In this document: one piece after another, positions 59,077 to 64,000 of the stretch | Position numbering within the stretch: the first letter of the stretch is position 1 | Layout: every line of letters begins with the position of its first letter | Assembly: GCF_002242805.1 (NCBI RefSeq) | Contig: NZ_MCGQ01000001.1 | Location: forward strand, 28,928-92,927 | Direction: 5' to 3' | DNA from: Streptomyces diastatochromogenes | GTDB taxonomy: Bacteria > Actinomycetota > Actinomycetes > Streptomycetales > Streptomycetaceae | Length of the DNA stretch: 64,000 nucleotides | The notes under the pieces: model-generated | Databases searched by the model: none | Told to the model about the DNA's origin: nothing | What the model saw: only the letters and a program-made list of their open reading frames with translations | Position numbers and translations under genes: made by a program

Positions 59077-59240
59077 TCAGTCCTGTGCTGAGACGATGCC
59101 CCAGGAGGGGTCCTCCCGGAAACGCGCGGCAAGTTCGCTGCCGGACCGGATGCCGAGCTCTGCGCAGATGTGCGTCAGGTGGTACTGCACGGTCTTGGCG
59201 GAGATGAACAGCTCCATGGCGGTCTCCTGGTTGCTCGCCC
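59077..59240 (-). pseudogene. LuxR-type C-terminal helix-turn-helix fragment
   Basis: The frame gives GASNQETAMELFISAKTVQY, then HLTHICAELGIRSGSELAAR, the second half of a LuxR DNA-binding domain. The rest is missing. It joins the GMC oxidoreductase piece in another frame at about 59,240, so a deletion fused two gene ends. Confidence 0.6.
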
Positions 59241-59595
59241 CTCCCGCGGCGCGTAGACGCGCAACTCGGGGTCCACGGCGGCGAGCGACTCCTCTCCCAT
59301 CCGGCAGTTGCCGACCTGGTGGTGATACGTGGCGACGGCCCGGCGCGCGTACGCGCGCAGGTCGTCGCGGGTACGGGCCTCGGGTCCCGGTGCCAACTCG
59401 GCTGTGCGCCATGCGCCGAAGGTCGCCTGGCCGCCGATCTCGCGGCACAGTTCCACCGCGTCGACCACTGCTTCGAGGTCGTACCGCTCGGCGAGCACGT
59501 TCGGGTCGAGCAGCGGGGCCGCTTCCGGGTCGGCCGAGGACAGACGCAGTGTGCCCCGCGAGAGCGGCCGGACGAACCCGCTCGTCACAGGTACT
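59240..59595 (-). pseudogene. GMC oxidoreductase C-terminal fragment
   Basis: The frame reads SGFVRPLSRGTLRLSSADPE, LDPNVLAERYDLEAVVDAVE, then TYHHQVGNCRMGEESLAAVD, the choline-dehydrogenase-like C-terminal domain with the active-site His. The FAD-binding N-terminus and the final residues are lost. Confidence 0.65.
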
Positions 59596-59735
59596 CGCCA
59601 AACCGTGCACTGAGGTTCGTAGACGGGGTCAACCGCTCCTGGCGGGATGAGGAGTTGGAGCGGGCCATCGAGGGCCAGGGCATAGCGCCTTCTCCAGGGA
59701 AGCCCACTGGCGCCGGTATGAGCCGCGCTTCGCTC
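59596..59735. other. Short decayed gap
   Basis: About 140 bp with no recognisable gene between the GMC fragment and the LuxR regulator. A plus-strand stretch (FVDGVNRSWRDEELERAIEG) is protein-like but has no start. Confidence 0.35.
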
Positions 59736-60791
59736 CTACGTCATCCGACCTGATCGAAGCCCGCTTCCACGGGCGTGACCCTGGAGCGGTTCCAGTCCCC
59801 AAGCGGCCGCTCGAGCGGCGGCCGCGGCACGATTGGGGAGGTCCAGTTTGGCCAGGATGTGCTCGATGTGCGTTGCGACCGTGCGTACTGCGATCGACAG
59901 ACGGCCGGCGATCTCGCGGTTTGTGAGGCCGCGGGTCAGTTCGGCCATGACCTGCAGTTCGCGGAGAGACAGCCCACCAGGACGGCCGCACGGCCGGCAG
60001 AAGGCTTGGGTCGTGGTCCCGGTCCGGATCAGACGCACTTCGATCAGCTGCTGCGCGTGGATCACGAGGATCGTTGTCGGCAGCGGCCGAGACCGGGCCG
60101 TGGTGCGGATGAGATCGCTCAGCAAGGACCCGTCGACCCCGAGGTGCCGTCGCAGACCGCCGTTGACGGACAGGTACGGCGCACCCGGGGAATCGGGAAC
60201 GGTCATGGCCCAGCCGCCGTCACCTGGTTCGGACGGCTGATCGTAGGCGTCATTCTTTCGTAGGGGGTCCGCCACGGCGGCAAGGGAGTCAGTGAGCATG
60301 GCCACCACGGGGCGGACCGGGAGGAGGTGGTCGAGCGGTCGGGTCATTCCGATGTTGAGGACCCCGACGTAGCGGCCGTCCGTGGTGAACAGGCACTGGG
60401 TGGTGCCCTCGCTGAAGCCCGACGGTTCGACGATGTCGCGCACGACAGACGACATGCGCCGCAGCTGCCGCGGCATGTCGGACAGCCAAAGAGCCTCGCG
60501 CGTGCGCTGGATGCGCGCGAAGACGGGATCCCGGTGCAACTCGGTCTCGATGATTCCGGCTGTGGCACGCGGCATGGCGTCCGTGAGATTGATGTGACGG
60601 CCGGCGGCCTCGTCCCACCTGGACAGGCCGGCCACCTCGAAGGGGACGAGGTCCGCAAGAGCTGCGAGGACCGCGTCGAGGGTCGCCGTGCCGCGCGCGG
60701 CACGCATTGCGGCTTCGCGCACCGCCAAGGCCCTGTCCATCAGCCGGGCAGTGCTGCCAGGAGCCTCCGCCATGCGCTGAGCATAGGTCAC
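59736..60791 (-). CDS. LuxR-family regulator with sensor N-terminus
   Basis: A 351-residue protein. The N-terminal 200 residues look like a GAF-type sensor (LVPFEVAGLSRWDEAAGRHI, then FTTDGRYVGVLNIGMT). The C-terminus is a complete LuxR domain: LSLRELQVMAELTRGLTNRE, IAGRLSIAVRTVATHIEHIL and AKLDLPNRAAAAARA. Start at GTG 60791 with AAGGCGAGG. It lies 91 bp after the amidase gene on the same strand and may regulate it. Confidence 0.8.
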   Translation of the reverse strand: MTYAQRMAEAPGSTARLMDRALAVREAAMRAARGTATLDAVLAALADLVPFEVAGLSRWDEAAGRHINLTDAMPRATAGIIETELHRDPVFARIQRTREALWLSDMPRQLRRMSSVVRDIVEPSGFSEGTTQCLFTTDGRYVGVLNIGMTRPLDHLLPVRPVVAMLTDSLAAVADPLRKNDAYDQPSEPGDGGWAMTVPDSPGAPYLSVNGGLRRHLGVDGSLLSDLIRTTARSRPLPTTILVIHAQQLIEVRLIRTGTTTQAFCRPCGRPGGLSLRELQVMAELTRGLTNREIAGRLSIAVRTVATHIEHILAKLDLPNRAAAAARAAAWGLEPLQGHARGSGLRSGRMT

Positions 60792-60882
60792 GGGTGCCTC
60801 GCCTTCCGTGGCGGAAGCCACACGACCACGGTTGCGCAGGCATCCGGCGGCAGCCCCGCCCAAGGGAGCTGCCGCCAGATCC

Positions 60883-62325
60883 TCAGCCCCGGGGAGCTGG
60901 GTCTATCGGGGTGGTGAGACCAGACCGCCGCTCGATGACCTCGGCGGCCTGGAGCAGCGACTCCTCGTCGAAGGCGCGGCCGATGAGCTGGACGCCCAGA
61001 GGCGCGCCGCCATCACGGACCGCTCCGATGCCGAGCCCCGGCAGGCCGAGGAGCGGCGCCGCTGTGTTCGCCCACTGATGAGAGAGAAGCTCACGACACC
61101 GGTCCACCGAGACAAGGTCCTCTCCGTGAGCGAAAGCGGGCTCTCCGGAGTTCGGCACGAGCAGGATCGGGAACTTCGCCATGAACTCGGAGAGCTGCCT
61201 GCGCAGCAGGTGGCGCCGGCTCCAGCCGCCCACGAACTCCGCGAACGAGACCTCGCCGAAGGCGTCGGCAGCGGCCTCGGTCAGCAGCTGGAAGAAACGG
61301 CCGATCTGAGCCTCTTGCACACGATGGACCTCGCTGGTGAGACCGAGGACCTGCATCTCGGTCAGCACCAGTTTCCACCACAGGGAAGCCGCCTCACCCA
61401 GGAGAGGGAGGGACACCTCTTCCACCTCGTAGCCGGCCTCGGCGAGCCATCTGCCCGCCACCCGCACCGCGTCATCCGTCTCGGGCCGGCCCGGGCCTGC
61501 GAAGGAATGACGGCCCGGATCGGTCACGATCGCCACTCTCTTCGGCGCCTGGCCGGCGTCGTATCTCGGGGCGTCGAAGGGTACGGCGATGGGGTCTCGA
61601 GGATCCGGAGCCTGCATGACGCGGAGTGCCAGGCGTACGTCGCCGACGGTCCTGGCGATCGGGCCCTCCACTGCGAATCCGGCGTAGGACAGCGGCATGC
61701 CGGACCCTGGAGGGGCGTGCCAGACCGGCACACGGCCGACGGTGGGACGCAGGCCGACAACGCCGCATACCGCCGCCGGGTAACGGATCGACCCGGCTAT
61801 GTCGTTACCGTGGGCGATCGGGACGACGCCAGTGGCGACTGCCACCGCCGCGCCACCGCTCGATCCACCGGGAGTGACCCCGCTGTCCCACGGGTTGCGG
61901 GTGCGCCCCCAGTGCTCACTCTCCGTACACCACCGAAACGAGAACGACGGGACATTGGTCCGTCCGACGGAGATCGCGCCCGCCGCCTGCAGATTCGAGA
62001 GCACCGGCGCCGTCTCAGGGGCGGGGTGACGCAGGTAGTCCGCCACGCCGTCAGGCGTGGGCTGCCCTTTCACGTCGGTGTTCAGTTTGAAGGCGACCGG
62101 CACTCCGGACAGTGGGCCGACGGCGTCGCCGCGTGCGATCGCGGCGTCGGTCTGCTGTGCCTTGTCCAGTGCGTCCTCGGCGACCTCGCCGAAGGCGTTG
62201 GAGACGTGGTTGGTCGCCTCCAGCCGTGCTAGGGCCGCCGTGACGGCTTCGACGGCCGAGATCTCACCGTTCTTGATACATCGCGCGGTCCGCTCCGCGG
62301 ACCAATGCCACAGTTCCTCGCTCAT
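60883..62325 (-). CDS. Amidase signature family enzyme
   Basis: A 480-residue amidase with the full triad: K80 (VPVAFKLN), cis-Ser S155 (TPGGSSGGAA) and nucleophile S179 (GNDIAGSIRYPA). It hydrolyses a carboxamide to acid and ammonia. Next to the ben/cat and paa clusters, substrates such as benzamide or phenylacetamide would make sense; this is inference. ATG 62325 with CAGGAG upstream. A broken copy of the same gene lies at about 45,575-45,735. Confidence 0.88.
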   Translation of the reverse strand: MSEELWHWSAERTARCIKNGEISAVEAVTAALARLEATNHVSNAFGEVAEDALDKAQQTDAAIARGDAVGPLSGVPVAFKLNTDVKGQPTPDGVADYLRHPAPETAPVLSNLQAAGAISVGRTNVPSFSFRWCTESEHWGRTRNPWDSGVTPGGSSGGAAVAVATGVVPIAHGNDIAGSIRYPAAVCGVVGLRPTVGRVPVWHAPPGSGMPLSYAGFAVEGPIARTVGDVRLALRVMQAPDPRDPIAVPFDAPRYDAGQAPKRVAIVTDPGRHSFAGPGRPETDDAVRVAGRWLAEAGYEVEEVSLPLLGEAASLWWKLVLTEMQVLGLTSEVHRVQEAQIGRFFQLLTEAAADAFGEVSFAEFVGGWSRRHLLRRQLSEFMAKFPILLVPNSGEPAFAHGEDLVSVDRCRELLSHQWANTAAPLLGLPGLGIGAVRDGGAPLGVQLIGRAFDEESLLQAAEVIERRSGLTTPIDPAPRG

Positions 62326-62368
62326 GTCCCAGCTCTCCTGAAACCCGAGGGCGGGCAGTGGTGCGGCG

Positions 62369-62746
62369 TCACGCAGGGATGCCGAACGGGCTGTCGACGG
62401 AGTACAGCCAGGAACCGTCCGTCTGACGGCGCGCGACCTCGACGGTGGTCCCGCTCAGCGACAGGGGATTGCCCGCAGGATCGCTGCCCTCCAGCGACCA
62501 GTGCCCGTGCATGAGCGCGACACCGTTCGCCTCGACGGCGAAGGCCGGGGTGAGGTCGAACTTCTGCGCGACGCTGAGCAGTCCGCCGAGGGCCTCCCGA
62601 ATCCCTGCGGTTCCGACCGCTGTCTCACCGCTCTGCGAAACGAACACCGCGCTGTCCTCGTAAAGCGACAGCAACCCTTCGAGGTCCTTGGCCAGGAAGA
62701 GTTCGAGGAACCGGCTCTGCAGTTCCTGGGGGGTTGATGCGGTCAT
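62369..62746 (-). CDS. NTF2-like / SnoaL-type small protein
   Basis: A 125-residue protein covering an NTF2 fold: TPQELQSRFLELFLAKDLEG, LLSLYEDSAVFVSQSG, ALMHGHWSLEGSDPAG and VEVARRQTDGSWLYSVDSPF at the end. It lies 43 bp upstream of the amidase gene on the same strand and may share its transcript. Function unknown. Confidence 0.75.
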   Translation of the reverse strand: MTASTPQELQSRFLELFLAKDLEGLLSLYEDSAVFVSQSGETAVGTAGIREALGGLLSVAQKFDLTPAFAVEANGVALMHGHWSLEGSDPAGNPLSLSGTTVEVARRQTDGSWLYSVDSPFGIPA

Positions 62747-62967
62747 GCTTCCTCCTTGCTACGGGGCGCCACTCGGGCGTGCCGTGACAGTAGGGCGCCC
62801 CCCTTGCGTGCCACATCGGCAGAACGACCGATGGGCGGTCAGGTCCGCGGCCGGCGTCGCCGCGGTGGGCCCTGCGCCCCTCCATCGAGAGGTCCCGACA
62901 GAATGCGTCGTTTGTAGTGCGGCCGGTGCCTTCGCTGCTTGGTGTCGAGGCGTCCTAGGCTTGTTGC

Positions 62968-63567
62968 ATGCGATCAGCGTGGGGATTGGTCATGGGTGGG
63001 GCCGCTGCCCTGGTCTGGGGCGAGTGTTTGAACCGGCGCTGGTCTCGAACGCTCGTCGGGAACGGTGCCGGCGCTTCCGAGGCCGTGGTTGTGCTGGGCT
63101 ACCGCAATCCGCGTGCGGCGATCAACGTCATCAACCGGTGGCGAGTCCGTGCTGGGCTCCGATCCATCGCCTCCGACAAGGCACGCGACACCCGGGTGAT
63201 CTTCAGTGGCGGTGCGACCGGTAGCGGTCCTGCGGAGGCCCAGCTGATGGCCGACTACGCGAAGTCTGTGCTCAAGTTCGGAGGCCACGTGCTCATCGAA
63301 GATCAGAGCAGGACCACGTGGGAGAACGTGACAAACGTGATCCCACTACTCGAAGGCGTCGACCGCATCAAGATCGCCTCCCAACCAGCTCACGCACTCA
63401 AGGCCCGCGCGTACTTGCACCGGCAACGCCCTGATCTTGCAAAGCGACTCGTGGTCGCGGATGACTATCGCCCCGGCGAGTGGGCAGTTCTCAAACCGCT
63501 GCTGGCTCTGTACGGACTGTGGACGCTTCGCGGTCTCCAGGCCGAGGAACGAAAGGTCTCGCTCTAG
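62968..63567 (+). CDS. YdcF/DUF218-family protein
   Basis: A 199-residue protein with one N-terminal hydrophobic stretch ([20 protein letters not shown]) and a DUF218 domain: [47 protein letters not shown] and the closing [12 protein letters not shown]. The family holds an SAM-binding-like fold with roles in envelope metabolism. Start ATG 62968. Alone. Confidence 0.8.
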   Translation: MRSAWGLVMGGAAALVWGECLNRRWSRTLVGNGAGASEAVVVLGYRNPRAAINVINRWRVRAGLRSIASDKARDTRVIFSGGATGSGPAEAQLMADYAKSVLKFGGHVLIEDQSRTTWENVTNVIPLLEGVDRIKIASQPAHALKARAYLHRQRPDLAKRLVVADDYRPGEWAVLKPLLALYGLWTLRGLQAEERKVSL

Positions 63568-63698
63568 CCGGCCGCTGTCGCGCCAGCGTCCGCGCGCTCC
63601 ACGAGATCGTCGCGTTCGGCACGTGTCTCGACATCGGCGCGAGCGTCCACCTGAGGGCGCACCGCAGCGGCCCGACCCCCTGCTGCGACAATGAGCGC

Positions 63699-64000
63699 GT
63701 GACCCGCGCATCCCTGGACAAGCAACAGCACGAAGTCGCCTCGATGTTCGACGACGTGGCGGAACGGTACGACCTGACCAACGACGTGCTGTCCCTCGGC
63801 CAGGCTCGGCTGTGGCGCAAGGAGGTGGCGAAAGCCGTCGACGCGCGCCCCGCGCAGAAGGTCCTGGACCTCGCGGCCGGTACGGCCAGCTCCTCGCTGC
63901 CCTTCGCGCGGACCGGCGCGTACGTGGTCCCCTGTGACTTCTCGCTGGGGATGCTCCAGGTCGGCAAGAAGAAGCACACGTGGCTGCCGTTCACGGCGGG
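63699..64000 (+). CDS. menG: Demethylmenaquinone methyltransferase, N-terminal part
   Basis: Runs off the right edge; about 100 residues visible from GTG 63699. [20 protein letters not shown] then [20 protein letters not shown] is the typical UbiE/MenG start, and [19 protein letters not shown] is the SAM-binding motif I. It makes the last step of menaquinone. No clear ribosome site precedes the GTG. This marks a return to core metabolism. Confidence 0.88.
   Translation, partial: MTRASLDKQQHEVASMFDDVAERYDLTNDVLSLGQARLWRKEVAKAVDARPAQKVLDLAAGTASSSLPFARTGAYVVPCDFSLGMLQVGKKKHTWLPFTA

Overview
This is a high-GC actinobacterial chromosome segment, almost certainly Streptomyces. The evidence is third-position G/C codon use, many GTG and TTG starts with ATGA or GTGA gene overlaps, and several Streptomyces-type families: SAV2177-type methyltransferase, the XRE(DUF5753)/DUF397/HATPase trio, DUF6083, SseB, and a STAND-TPR protein with a small partner gene. 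No origin, rRNA gene or CRISPR array is seen.

Layout. 1-2.0 kb: the start of an ESX-type gene, an SseB gene and a lipoprotein gene. 2.4-16.9 kb: accessory and regulatory genes, namely an IS5-type remnant, a UvrD-like helicase operon, an XRE regulator with three operator-like palindromes, a Cys-rich protein, a basic winged-helix protein, sigma-like and LuxR-like regulators, and the XRE/DUF397/HATPase set around a perfect 24-bp palindrome. Broken genes are scattered through it, including a lanthipeptide dehydratase piece. 17.2-35.9 kb: an island-like region with a frameshifted integrase piece, a STAND NTPase with 24 TPR-like units, a Mu/Tn7-like transposition operon with a DDE transposase and two AAA+ ATPases, three copies of an unnamed protein family, a truncated M14 peptidase, a phytoene-synthase-like gene and a tRNA-like element. 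The island ends where it cuts into a paaG-like gene at about 35.89 kb.

35.9-62.3 kb is an aromatic catabolism cluster. The phenylacetate genes (paaG-like remnant, paaH, paaF-like, paaJ and paaN, divergent from paaI and paaK, then a TetR gene) lack the ring epoxidase paaABCDE. An aldehyde dehydrogenase and an alpha/beta hydrolase follow. Next is a minus-strand run catR-catB-catA-catC-pcaI-pcaJ-pcaF-pcaD, divergent from benA-benB-benC-benD-benK. Together these encode the whole route benzoate > catechol > muconate > muconolactone > enol-lactone > 3-oxoadipate > 3-oxoadipyl-CoA > acetyl-CoA + succinyl-CoA, plus benzoate uptake. The catR/benA gap holds a 13-bp-arm palindrome and the paaN/paaI gap a TetR-like palindrome. 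A LuxR regulator and an amidase gene follow and may feed benzoate or phenylacetate from amides.

62.4-64 kb returns to apparent core genes: an NTF2-like protein, a YdcF/DUF218 protein and the start of menG. The most unusual content is the dual-ATPase transposition module at 24.2-29.6 kb with its flanking paralogues. All names are from sequence pattern recognition; no database search was run.
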